In this document: positions 9,717 to 18,800 of the stretch, piece by piece
Layout: each line of letters opens with the position of its first letter
How positions within the stretch are numbered: position 1 is the first letter of the stretch
DNA from: Flammeovirga agarivorans
GTDB lineage: Bacteria > Bacteroidota > Bacteroidia > Cytophagales > Flammeovirgaceae
Length of the DNA: 64,000 bases
Assembly (NCBI RefSeq): GCF_012641475.1
Contig: NZ_JABAIL010000004.1
Span: 248,001 to 312,000 of the forward strand
Direction of reading: 5' to 3'
The notes under the pieces: generated by a model
What the model saw: the letters and a program-made list of their open reading frames with translations, nothing else
Database searches by the model: none
What the model was told of the DNA's origin: nothing
Made by a program: the position numbers and the translations under genes

Positions 9717-10238
9717 ATGCTAAATATTTTTAAGAAAACATATACTACTGAAGAAAGAACACTTTTTGATTTTATGAGAAAGGGTATTCTTTTTTCGAAA
9801 CTATCTGATGAAGAACTTGCTAAATTTGCTCCTCATCTTCATTTGCGTCATTATACTAAAGGTGAGGTAATTTTCTTTAGAGATGATCCAAGTCAGGCTT
9901 TATATTTAGTAAATAGTGGAATTATTACTCTTAACATTGATATTGAAGATAAGTTTGAGGATTTAGTACACCTGAAGGCGACGGAAACCTTTGGAGATAA
10001 TGCAATTCTCGAAGGTACGAATAGACCTTATAACGCAGTTTGCTTTTCGGAACATGCTGACGTTTACGTTATTCCAAGTGCTGTGATACATGATATTTTT
10101 GAAGAAAATATTAAAATTCAAGCAAAAATGATGGTGAGTATGGCAGAGATATATGATCGATTTACGAGCCATTTATTTAGAGCATACAAGGAATCATTTG
10201 GCTTTTTTGACCTTGGAAGAGCCTTTATGCCATTTTAA
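9717..10238 (+). CDS. Cyclic-nucleotide-binding-domain protein without DNA-binding domain
   Basis: A 173-residue protein whose centre (about residues 30-140) is a cyclic-nucleotide-binding beta roll: KGEVIFFRDDPSQALYLVNSG, then FGDNAILEGTNRPYNAVC, which aligns with the phosphate-binding cassette. The cassette keeps an Arg but has Asp where cAMP binders have Glu. A Crp/Fnr regulator would have a further 60-70 residues of winged helix; here the protein ends in about 30 residues of an amphipathic, aromatic-rich tail, so it should not bind DNA by itself. I used the ATG at 9717, not the TTG two codons upstream. It lies between tilS and the oxidase assembly operon. Ligand and partner are unknown. 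Confidence 0.8.
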   Translation: MLNIFKKTYTTEERTLFDFMRKGILFSKLSDEELAKFAPHLHLRHYTKGEVIFFRDDPSQALYLVNSGIITLNIDIEDKFEDLVHLKATETFGDNAILEGTNRPYNAVCFSEHADVYVIPSAVIHDIFEENIKIQAKMMVSMAEIYDRFTSHLFRAYKESFGFFDLGRAFMPF

Positions 10239-10260
10239 TTGTAATAATATCATAAATAAA

Positions 10261-10303
10261 ACATGACGAATGTCATGTAAATTAGATGTTTTTTGTATTT
10301 TTG
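10261..10303 (+). promoter_or_regulatory. Palindrome and -7 element upstream of ctaA
   Basis: ACATGAC-GAAT-GTCATGT (10261-10278) is a perfect 7-4-7 inverted repeat. TATTTTTG (10296-10303) is an exact TAnnTTTG -7 element, and no TTG -33 box is found at the usual distance. The palindrome is centred about 39 bases before the expected start site, the position used by class II Crp/Fnr-type activators, and resembles an Fnr-like TGAC-N4-GTCA half-site pair. Regulator identity is inference. Confidence 0.5.
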
Positions 10304-10379
10304 CCTTTGTAGAGTCCTAGTTGATATTTATATCCTACTAAACAAAAGGAATTTTTAACTAGGTAACGCAATAATACTT

Positions 10380-11399
10380 ATGAATAGCAACAATACAACA
10401 AACAAGGGAAGCATCTATAGAAAATTTGGTGTCATCACTGTTTTTGCAGTGTTTTTCCTGATTTTGGTAGGAGGGATTGTAAGAAGTACAGGTTCAGGAA
10501 TGGGATGTCCAGACTGGCCAAAATGCTTTGGAACTTGGGTTCCTCCAACAGATGTTAGCCAACTGCCAGACGATTATAAAACGATTTTTGCAGTTCAAGG
10601 AAAAGAAATTGCAGACTTTTCTGTATTTAAAACTTGGACAGAGTATGTCAATAGATTAGTTGGTGTACTCATCGGATTCTTTATTTTTCTTACCGTTGTC
10701 TTTTCACTTCCTTATAGAAAAGACGATCCACAAGTTACCTTATTTTCATTTTTAGCTTTTATTCTAGTTGGCTTCGAAGGCTGGTTAGGATCTAAAGTCG
10801 TCTCTACAGATTTACATCCAGTCCTAATTACTGTACATATGCTTATTGCTTTGGTAATTGTCGGGATATTAATTTATGCTGTAGCTAGGTCTAGAAAACA
10901 AACTCTTACATATAAAGAACCTACGAACCTAAAGGCCATCAACAAGTGGTTGTATGTGATTTTAGGATTGTCTTTTGTTCAAATCATAATGGGTACTCAA
11001 GTACGAGAAAGTATTGATCTTGTGGCTAGAGAACTTGGTGAAGAGAATAGAGGTATCTGGATTGATCAATTAGGATTTACTTTCTATTTCCATAGATCTT
11101 TCTCAATTCTTGTAGGAATCTTAAACATCATTTTTATACAAAATGTATTTAAAGGTACAGAAGCGAAGCACCCTGCTAGATTATGGTCTAAAGTTTTATT
11201 TGGATTATTATTTACGGTAGTTGTTTCAGGTGCAGTGATGGGACACTTTGGTATTCCAGCATTTCTACAACCTGTACATTTATTATTAGGATCCCTAATA
11301 GTAGGTTGTCAATTCTACATTGCTTTATTAGTCAATCACTCAAGGGTATTAGGAAACTCAGAAAATGACATTTCGAAACTTCAAAAAGCAACCGCATAA
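10380..11399 (+). CDS. ctaA: Heme A synthase (COX15/CtaA)
   Basis: Oxidises the C8 methyl of heme O to a formyl group to give heme A for aa3/caa3-type oxidases. The polytopic protein (eight predicted helices, 339 residues) carries the family start FGVITVFAVFFLILVGGIVRSTGSGMGCPDWPKCFG, with the early Cys pair, and conserved His residues in FEGWLGSKV...DLHPVLITVHML and the C-terminal AVMGHFGIPAFLQPVHLLLG. It is the first gene of the cytochrome oxidase assembly cluster and is followed directly by ctaB, which makes its substrate. Confidence 0.94.
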   Translation: MNSNNTTNKGSIYRKFGVITVFAVFFLILVGGIVRSTGSGMGCPDWPKCFGTWVPPTDVSQLPDDYKTIFAVQGKEIADFSVFKTWTEYVNRLVGVLIGFFIFLTVVFSLPYRKDDPQVTLFSFLAFILVGFEGWLGSKVVSTDLHPVLITVHMLIALVIVGILIYAVARSRKQTLTYKEPTNLKAINKWLYVILGLSFVQIIMGTQVRESIDLVARELGEENRGIWIDQLGFTFYFHRSFSILVGILNIIFIQNVFKGTEAKHPARLWSKVLFGLLFTVVVSGAVMGHFGIPAFLQPVHLLLGSLIVGCQFYIALLVNHSRVLGNSENDISKLQKATA

Positions 11400-11400
11400 T

Positions 11401-12306
11401 ATGATAGTAGCAGATTCGAACTCAGCAACGTCATCTTTACAAGCTTCAAAGAAAAAATCACGAGCTAAAGACTTTTATGATTTACTAAAAGTTAGACTTA
11501 CAGCTGTGGTGGTGTTCTCTGGAATTTTTGGTTATTTATTAGGTACTGATGAGATATCTATCACTGCTATTTTAGCATTAGCTATAGGTAGTTTTATGAT
11601 TACAGGTGCAGCTAATACAATCAATCAAATTATCGAGAAGGAACACGATAAGATGATGAAAAGGACTAAAGGTAGGCCACTTCCATTGGGTATAATCTCC
11701 AGAAAAGAAGCGGGTTTATATGCTTTACTTTTAGCTGTTGTTGGTGCTACATTCTTGGTATATTATGTGAATGTCTATGCAGCACTTTTATCAGTGCTAT
11801 CGCTAGTACTATATGCTTTTGTTTATACACCTTTAAAAAGAATTACTCCGTTATCTGTATTAGTAGGAGCATTTCCGGGTGGTTTTCCTCCGTTAATTGG
11901 ATGGGTGGCCGCTACTGGTGAAATCGGTATTGAAGGTTTGGTTCTATTTGCCTTACAATTTATGTGGCAATTCCCTCACTTCTGGGCAATTGCATGGGTG
12001 GCAGATACAGACTACAAAAAAGCAGGCTTCAAAATGTTGCCTTTTAACGGAAAAAAAGATGTGAACACTGCTGTTCAGATTTCAATTTATACAATGTTTT
12101 TAATCCCTATTGGCTTTTTACCTACTCAGTATGGCATGACAGGGATGTGGTCTGGTTTAATAGCAGCATTAGCAGGTGCAGCATTCTTATTTCAAACATT
12201 TGGTTTGATGAAGGATAAAACAGATAAATCAGCATTGAAGATTATGTTTACTTCTTTTATTTATCTACCCATTGTACAATTAGTTTATTTATTCGATAAA
12301 ATATAA
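11401..12306 (+). CDS. ctaB: Protoheme IX farnesyltransferase (heme O synthase)
   Basis: Adds a farnesyl group to heme b to make heme O, the substrate of CtaA. The UbiA-type membrane prenyltransferase motifs are present: NTINQIIEKEHDKMMKRTKGRPLP (Asp-rich, Mg-diphosphate binding) and a second loop near DTDYKKAGFKMLP. About seven or eight transmembrane helices. I chose the ATG at 11401, one base after the ctaA stop, instead of the in-frame ATG at 11365 inside ctaA, because the extra residues are basic and not part of the fold. The stop overlaps the next ATG (TAATG at 12304-12308), so translation is probably coupled. Confidence 0.93.
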   Translation: MIVADSNSATSSLQASKKKSRAKDFYDLLKVRLTAVVVFSGIFGYLLGTDEISITAILALAIGSFMITGAANTINQIIEKEHDKMMKRTKGRPLPLGIISRKEAGLYALLLAVVGATFLVYYVNVYAALLSVLSLVLYAFVYTPLKRITPLSVLVGAFPGGFPPLIGWVAATGEIGIEGLVLFALQFMWQFPHFWAIAWVADTDYKKAGFKMLPFNGKKDVNTAVQISIYTMFLIPIGFLPTQYGMTGMWSGLIAALAGAAFLFQTFGLMKDKTDKSALKIMFTSFIYLPIVQLVYLFDKI

Positions 12307-12887
12307 TGAGAACGAATATGTCAGTGAGCAATGCTCCAAAGAAACCAACAAGTATGCATCCAAAGAAATTTGCGATGTGGTTGTTTATTGTTAGTGTTGT
12401 GATGATTTTCGCTGCATTAACAAGTGCATATATCGTAAGACAAGCAGAAGGTAACTGGACTCAGTTTGCTTTGCCTAATATTTTATATGTAAGTACAGTT
12501 GTTATCCTGTTGAGTAGTGGTACAATGCATTGGGCTTATTTAGGTGCCAAGAAAGATGATATGGGACAACTAAAGAAAGGTATGATCATAACATCAGTTC
12601 TAGGTTTTATCTTCTTAGTACTTCAATTCGTAGGATGGGAACACCTTGTAGAAATGAATGTCTATTTTGTGGGTAATCCTTCTGGTTCATTTGTATATGT
12701 ATTAACTGGACTACATGGGGTTCACATTGTCAGTGCGGTGATATATGTATTTATTATTCTTGGAGCTTCTCTAAGAGGTAAGATTCATTCTGGGACTATT
12801 GTTAGAATGGAGATGGTAGCAAACTACTGGCACTTCTTAGATGCACTATGGATCTATCTATTTGTCTTTATGTTACTTAATAGATAA
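12306..12887 (+). CDS. Cytochrome c oxidase subunit III-type protein (first of two)
   Basis: A five-helix membrane protein of 193 residues of the heme-copper oxidase subunit III family: KFAMWLFIVSVVMIFAALTSAYIVRQ at the start, GLHGVHIVSAVIYV and YWHFLDALWIYLFVFMLL at the end, the family's typical final helix pair. It overlaps ctaB by one base. A second, longer subunit III follows 130 bases on. Bacteroidota caa3 loci often carry such a pair; the shorter copy may stabilise subunit I. Subunits I and II are not in this window. Confidence 0.85.
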   Translation: MRTNMSVSNAPKKPTSMHPKKFAMWLFIVSVVMIFAALTSAYIVRQAEGNWTQFALPNILYVSTVVILLSSGTMHWAYLGAKKDDMGQLKKGMIITSVLGFIFLVLQFVGWEHLVEMNVYFVGNPSGSFVYVLTGLHGVHIVSAVIYVFIILGASLRGKIHSGTIVRMEMVANYWHFLDALWIYLFVFMLLNR

Positions 12888-13015
12888 ATAGTGATATTCG
12901 TCATAAAAAAATAGCACAAAAGTCACCAAATAGTTGTTTTTGTTAATAATCGACTATTAATTTGTGTAAAATAAAGTTCAAACAGACACTATAATTTTTA
13001 TAACATCCAATCTTT

Positions 13016-13771
13016 ATGTCGTCATCTACAACATTGACAACACCCAAAAGAAGTATTTGGGACGGCGCTGAGAGACCAATGAAGGCAAGCTATGGAAAGC
13101 TGATGATGTGGTTTTTCTTAGTTTCGGATGCATTTACATTTGCATCACTATTGATTGCATACGGCGTGGTTCGTTACATGCACCCAGCTTACGAAGGAGC
13201 TTACTCTGAATTCACTTTCGCAACAAGTTCTGAAAATTTCTATTGGCCAATTCCAGAAAAAGTATTTAATGCTTTCCCTGGTTTACATGGAGTAGATGTG
13301 CCACTAGGTTTTGTTGGTTTAATGACCTTCATTCTTATCTTATCTTCGGTAACAATGGTATTAGCCGTTGAAGCAGGAGAGAGAAAGTCTCAGAAAGAAG
13401 TAGAGAAATGGATGCTTTGGACTATCGTTGGTGGTGTTACTTTCTTAGGTTGTCAAGCTTGGGAATGGTCTCACTTTATTCACGGTACTGACGAAGGAGT
13501 TTTACGTGACGGTGTTCGTATTTTCGGTGCTAACTTGCATGAGAATCAATATGGACCTCAGTTATTTGCTGATTTCTTCTTCTTTATTACAGGTTTCCAC
13601 GGTCTTCACGTAACTTCAGGTGTAATTCTAAACATCGTTATTTTCTATAACGTTGTGATGGGTACTTACGAAAAAAGAGGTACGTATGAAATGATTGAGA
13701 AAGGTGGATTATACTGGCACTTTGTAGATTTAGTGTGGGTATTCGTATTTACATTCTTCTACTTAGTTTAG
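13016..13771 (+). CDS. Cytochrome c oxidase subunit III
   Basis: The 251-residue second subunit III: LMMWFFLVSDAFTFASLLIAYGVVRY at the N terminus, QAWEWSHFI, FFITGFHGLHVTSGVI and YWHFVDLVWVFVFTFFYL at the C terminus. Between the second and third helices is a loop of about 50 residues absent from the 193-residue copy. The 128-base gap before it contains a partial copy of the palindrome seen ahead of ctaA (12890-12906), so it may have a second promoter. It lies 36 bases before the subunit IV gene. Confidence 0.9.
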   Translation: MSSSTTLTTPKRSIWDGAERPMKASYGKLMMWFFLVSDAFTFASLLIAYGVVRYMHPAYEGAYSEFTFATSSENFYWPIPEKVFNAFPGLHGVDVPLGFVGLMTFILILSSVTMVLAVEAGERKSQKEVEKWMLWTIVGGVTFLGCQAWEWSHFIHGTDEGVLRDGVRIFGANLHENQYGPQLFADFFFFITGFHGLHVTSGVILNIVIFYNVVMGTYEKRGTYEMIEKGGLYWHFVDLVWVFVFTFFYLV

Positions 13772-13807
13772 TACTTTTTCATTCCATAACTTCAAAACAT
13801 TACTATT

Positions 13808-14146
13808 ATGGCACATTTTGATGCTTCAATGACACCAGAAGAAATCAAGGCAGCAAAAATGAAGACGGTTTTAAAAGTAACTATCATTCTTGCAGCTGTA
13901 ACTCTTGTAGAATTTGCTTTGGCATTTGCATGGCCTGACGGTTCGTCAAGATTTATATTAAACATATTATTTGTTGCCCTTACTATCGTTAAGGCGGGTT
14001 ACATCATTATGGAATTTATGCACTTAGGACATGAAACAAGCTTATTAAAGTTTGTGATTTTATTCCCAATGCTTTTCCTAGTGTGGCTTTGTGTAGCACT
14101 TTTCGTAGAAGGTCAAGCCATCTTAGATGCATTTCTAAATTGGTAA
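13808..14146 (+). CDS. Cytochrome c oxidase subunit IV family protein
   Basis: A 112-residue, three-helix protein of the prokaryotic subunit IV (COX4) family. The conserved core KAGYIIMEFMHLGHETSLLKFVILFP is recognisable in the middle, followed by a C-terminal helix. This small subunit assists assembly of the caa3/bo3-type enzymes. It is the last gene before a terminator, so subunit III and IV probably form one transcript end. Confidence 0.88.
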   Translation: MAHFDASMTPEEIKAAKMKTVLKVTIILAAVTLVEFALAFAWPDGSSRFILNILFVALTIVKAGYIIMEFMHLGHETSLLKFVILFPMLFLVWLCVALFVEGQAILDAFLNW

Positions 14147-14177
14147 TCTCAAATTTTTGAGAATTATTGAAATATAA

Positions 14178-14219
14178 TGGTTTGATTTCTTCAACTTTGT
14201 AGAGATCAAACCATTTTTT
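14178..14219 (+). terminator. Terminator after subunit IV
   Basis: TGGTTTGAT (14178-14186) pairs with ATCAAACCA (14205-14213), followed by six T residues. It separates the oxidase subunits from the SCO gene only 14 bases downstream, so it may be leaky or SCO has its own start. Confidence 0.75.
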
Positions 14220-14232
14220 ATAATATCATATA

Positions 14233-14910
14233 ATGAACAAACCTAATATTAAGAAGTGGGTATTCTTGTTCACCTTAATTGGAATACCTTTAGTTATTTT
14301 CTTCTTCCTTAAAAACTTTGGAACGAATGAATATAGTTTACAGAATTCAGAAGAAACTTTAGAAGTTTATAACCTGAAATCAGTGAACTGCACTCCCAAT
14401 GAAGTGGATGGTGTTCATAGAATTCCAGATTTCTCATTTACCAATCAAGACGATCAAACTTTTACCAATAAAAATTTAGAAGGTCACATCTATGTGGCAG
14501 ACTTCTTCTTTACAACTTGCCCTGATATTTGTAAGGCGATGACATCAAGCCTTCTTAGAGTGCAAGAAAGATTCAAAGATGAAGATCAATTAAAACTAGT
14601 TTCTTTTTCTATTGATCCAACATATGATACACCAAAAGTGTTATCAGAGTATGCGGAAAAGAATAATATCAATAAAGATATGTGGACACTACTTACTGGA
14701 GATAAGAAAACCATCATGGATTTAGGTCAATGTGGTTACTATATCACGGCAAAAGAAGTAGCGCTAGGAGGTCAACCTTCATTATCACATAGCGATAAAT
14801 TAATTTTGGTGGATAAACACAGTAGAATTAGAGGTTTCTACAGCGGAACAGACCAAGATGATGTAAAGAGGTTACTTACTGAAATATCTTTACTGTTAAA
14901 AGAAGAATAA
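14233..14910 (+). CDS. SCO1/SenC/PrrC-family copper chaperone
   Basis: A membrane-anchored thioredoxin-fold protein that delivers copper to the CuA site of subunit II. An N-terminal anchor helix (about 9-27) precedes the domain, which has the copper-binding pair C96-PDI-C100 in FFTTCPDICKAM and the distal ligand His near residue 186 (LSHSDKLILVDK). All three ligands are intact. An additional Cys at 53 lies in the linker. It sits directly downstream of the oxidase subunit genes and 25 bases before the DUF420 gene, which fits oxidase assembly. Confidence 0.92.
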   Translation: MNKPNIKKWVFLFTLIGIPLVIFFFLKNFGTNEYSLQNSEETLEVYNLKSVNCTPNEVDGVHRIPDFSFTNQDDQTFTNKNLEGHIYVADFFFTTCPDICKAMTSSLLRVQERFKDEDQLKLVSFSIDPTYDTPKVLSEYAEKNNINKDMWTLLTGDKKTIMDLGQCGYYITAKEVALGGQPSLSHSDKLILVDKHSRIRGFYSGTDQDDVKRLLTEISLLLKEE

Positions 14911-14935
14911 AATCTACTATTGAATTCAATATAAA

Positions 14936-15523
14936 ATGAACACATTAGAACAAAAGAGAGAAGATAAGCTGCCTTTAATTATTATTGGGGTTGTATCTGT
15001 TCTTATTCCAATTGTTGTTGCACTATTACTGTTTATACCTCAAACTGGTAAATTAGGTGATTTGGATGTTTCCTTCTTACCTCATTTAAATGCAGTAATT
15101 AATGCAGCAAGTGCTTTTGCATTATTATTAGGTTTTATCTTTGTTAAAAGAGGTAATGTAGAGTTACATAGGCTAATGATGTATATCGCATTTGCTTTAG
15201 GTTCTATATTCCTTGTTTCATATGTTATTTACCATTTCCAAGGTGGTCATACTATTTTTGGAGATGTTAATCATGATGGAGTATTATCTGCTGAAGAGGC
15301 TGCAGCAGTTGCTACTTCTAGAACAGTATATATAGTTTTGTTACTTTCACATATTTTGCTTTCAGCAGTGGTTGTGCCATTGGTATTAATAGCGATCTAC
15401 TTCGCAATTACAAAGCAAGTAACAAGACATAAGAAAATTGTAAAATGGACCTACCCAATCTGGCAATATGTTGCTGTAAGTGGTGTGTTGGTTTATCTAA
15501 TGATTAGTCCTTTTTACGCATAA
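14936..15523 (+). CDS. DUF420 family membrane protein
   Basis: A 195-residue protein with five predicted helices. DUF420 proteins occur in caa3-type oxidase loci and are related to the CtaM family needed for oxidase assembly (family knowledge). Conserved-looking His residues lie in LPHLNAVINA, VELHRLMM, IYHFQGG and LLLSHILLSAVVVPLVL. An oddity is the acidic stretch DVNHDGVLSAEEAAA in a loop around residues 108-122, which looks like a calcium-binding EF-hand loop. It lies between SCO and the small CxxC protein. Confidence 0.85.
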   Translation: MNTLEQKREDKLPLIIIGVVSVLIPIVVALLLFIPQTGKLGDLDVSFLPHLNAVINAASAFALLLGFIFVKRGNVELHRLMMYIAFALGSIFLVSYVIYHFQGGHTIFGDVNHDGVLSAEEAAAVATSRTVYIVLLLSHILLSAVVVPLVLIAIYFAITKQVTRHKKIVKWTYPIWQYVAVSGVLVYLMISPFYA

Positions 15524-15534
15524 GCTAGATAAAT

Positions 15535-15774
15535 ATGAAAAAATTACTTTTAACAACACTATTCACTTTTGTGAGCTTTGCAGTGACATTTGGTCAATGT
15601 GCCATGTGTAGAGCAACTGTTGAAAACAACATCAGCTCAGGTGAAAGTGCAGTGGGAGCAGGTTTAAATACAGGTATTATTTACCTTATGGTAATGCCTT
15701 ACGTCTTAATTTCTTCAATCGTATATTTATGGGTGAAGAAAACAAGAGAAAAGAAAATTCAAGGATTTTCATAG
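15535..15774 (+). CDS. Small CxxC membrane protein of the oxidase locus
   Basis: A 79-residue protein: signal peptide (1-20), mature N terminus with C22-AM-C25 followed by RATVENN, a Gly/Ser-rich linker, then one transmembrane helix and a basic tail. The exported CxxC could hold a metal or act in thiol redox. Proteins of this shape follow the SCO/DUF420 genes in other Bacteroidota oxidase loci as far as I recall, but I know no function. It is the last gene of the cluster, with a strong terminator after it. Confidence 0.75.
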   Translation: MKKLLLTTLFTFVSFAVTFGQCAMCRATVENNISSGESAVGAGLNTGIIYLMVMPYVLISSIVYLWVKKTREKKIQGFS

Positions 15775-15800
15775 AAATATATACCATCCCATATCTTAAG

Positions 15801-15832
15801 CTCCAATAAGTACTTCTTATTGGAGTTTTTTT
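15801..15832 (+). terminator. Terminator of the oxidase assembly cluster
   Basis: Perfect 10-bp stem CTCCAATAAG/CTTATTGGAG (15801-15825, 5-nt loop) followed by seven T residues. Confidence 0.9.
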
Positions 15833-15882
15833 GTAATTTGTAAAAGTCTGAAATTACTCGATTTTTTTATCAATACTGCTTT

Positions 15883-18800
15883 ATGCAAGCAAGACTGTTT
15901 TTTAAACAACTAATAAATAGTAATAATAAGGCCATTGTGGGCCTTGTCTTTTCGGTATTATCTATCGTCATATTTTTAATCAACGTTGAATATTATAGTG
16001 TTGAAGAATATGATGTTTTTGTTCAAAACAGAATTCAGCAATTATCAAAAAATGCTGACGATATCATTTATGATATTAAATCCAATATCAAAGGAGAAAC
16101 AGAAAACACACTCAATTTTCAGACATTACTGAGTGTGACTAATTACCCGGTTTATATTTATAAAAAAGGGGAGTTGAAATTCTGGTCCAATGACAAATTA
16201 CAGTTGAAATATATTGATGATAAACTATTTAGTTATTTCGTAGAAGATGTTATCAAGAAAGGTTCTTCCTATTATTATGTCAGAAAATCAAATATCATGG
16301 TATATAACCAAGATTATGAGATTTTTGTGATCATTCCCTTAGTAGAAATTCGTGAGAACCCTACCAATATTTTATCCCATAATGTAAATGAATTCGTCTT
16401 TGGTTCTAAAGAAATCCCTACAATAGAAAAGTTTAAAGTAAACGATAATTATAAATCGATTTACACAAAACTAAATAAGTACCTTTTCTCTATTGATATC
16501 TCCAAGAAAGTATCTGTAGAGTTAATACCATGGCATATATTCATTTTTACGGTTCTAATAGCAACATTCTTTCTTCTATCAGCACTAAGTACATATATCA
16601 CTGAATCGGTTAGGAAGGGAGGTAATATATTTATCAATCTGTCTGTCTTTATGATAGGTGTGATCAGTTTACATGAAATTGTATTGAGTATTGTAAATAA
16701 TCCTATAATAAAGAATGAGTATAATGTTTTAACGACCATCGATAACCCTGTTTTATCTCAGTGGGACTCACTTGGGGTGATTTTTATTGATATGGTGTTC
16801 TTGCTATTGATTTTTAGATGGATTACCAAAAACTTTAAAGATCTTTTCTCCATTCATTCAATGTATATACTCAATTACAAAGTACGTATTGGTATAAGTA
16901 CATTGATGATCATTGCGATATTTTTAGTGATTAATACGCTGGAGAAAGTCTATTTGGAGATCATAGAATCAGCTTCTGAGCTAACAATTCAATTTTCTGT
17001 ATTTGATATTAGTATGCCTTATTTATTAGGTCAGACCAACATACTGTTTGGTTTCCTTTTATCAAGTTTATACTTACATCTAGTTTATAGAATTATTGGG
17101 TGGTGGTTAGACTTTTATGGTAAGTCTGTTGCTATGTTATTAAGTATCATCTTAATTTTCTCTTTTCACTTTTTCTCTGGAACCTCAGATATTGTCATCA
17201 TTAACGTATTAGCCATCTTTACAGGGGTTTCATTAATGTTTGATACGCCAAAATATCTGTCGGTAGGAAAGTTTAAAGCCATTATGTACTTAATGTCTAT
17301 GATCATTTTCTTTTCTATTTTGGCGGCAGTGATTGTTGAAAAAAATGAGACCAGAAAAGATGAAGAATTTAAGCAGAAGTTTGCCTATAAATTAATTACA
17401 AACGATGCTACTCTCAAGGCATTTCTAGAAGAAACGATCTCAGATGTAAAAGAAAGTGATCTTGTTATAGATGCAATGGCTTACCTAAATAAGCCAAGAG
17501 CTATTGAAGCAGCGAAAGGTATTAAGAATGATATTGTAGATTGGTTTGGTCATCGTTACGACATTAAGGTGAACATTTCATTTGATAACGGAGAAAACGT
17601 AAATAATGAATATACCTACGAGCAGTTGATGGAAAATTTCTTTGAAAGAAAAGATATCAATTATTCGAAAACTTTTGGTTTGAATAGCAAAATGGACCCT
17701 CAAAAAGGTACTTACAGTTATTTATGTAATATTCCGATAGTCGACCGTTTTGAAAGTACAGATACAATTGGATATTGTTTGATTGAATTAAATACAAAAT
17801 CATTAGATGGTAAGTATTTACAATCGTCCATTTTGGATGAAAATTATAATGTTCATTATAAACAAGAGGATTACTCTTATGCTATTTTCTTCAAAAAAGA
17901 ATTGATCTTTAGTTCGGGTGATTATAACTATAGCAACTCTTTTTTAAAGGACTTCAATATTGAAGAAAACTCTTCTTTAGCCTCTAATTTTGATTATGGT
18001 GGTTATGAACACTTATTATTACCGAATGCTAATAATAGAATTGTAGTGATTTCATCTAAAGAGTTTACCTTGTTAGATTTCTTTAGGTCTTTCTCTACTT
18101 ATTTTACAATAATTGTCTTCTTTATTTTTACCGTTTATAGTTCATACAACTACTTATCAAATCCTAAAGAATACAATCGTTCTTTCTCGTCGAAAGTACA
18201 GATATACCTTAATGCAGCCATTTTCTTCCCTATATTCTGTCTAGCTATTGTGATGGGTTCAGTGATGGTCAACTCATCAAGAAATGAAGTGCAGAGGCAG
18301 TATTTGGAAAAAGCACAGACAGTAGCGACCAACTTATTCCAGAATAATGAGTTATCGAAAGAATATTCATCAAAAGAGGAGATTCGATTAGATAATCTAA
18401 TTCAAGAATTATCCAATGTAATGCAAGCCGATATTCGATTCTATGATCGTAATGGTCAGTTGAAGTCAGCCTCTGATAGTGAAATATTTGAATCTGGCCT
18501 TTTGAGTTCCCAATTAAACCCAAAAGCATTTGTTGGGATTATGGAGGAGAAAAAGACGAGAATGGTTGTCAAGGAGAAAATAGGAAACTTAGAATATAAT
18601 ACATCTTATATTGGTGTAAAAGCGTTCAATACAGGTGATGTAATGGGTGTAGTAAGTATACCGTTCTTTAAATCGTTAAATAGATTTGACGATAGGTCAG
18701 TAGAAGTAATTACTACCATTATGATGATTTTCACGATTCTATTCATGACTTTACTTCCTATTGTCCACTATGCTGCATTATCTCTTCTAAATCCTATCAA

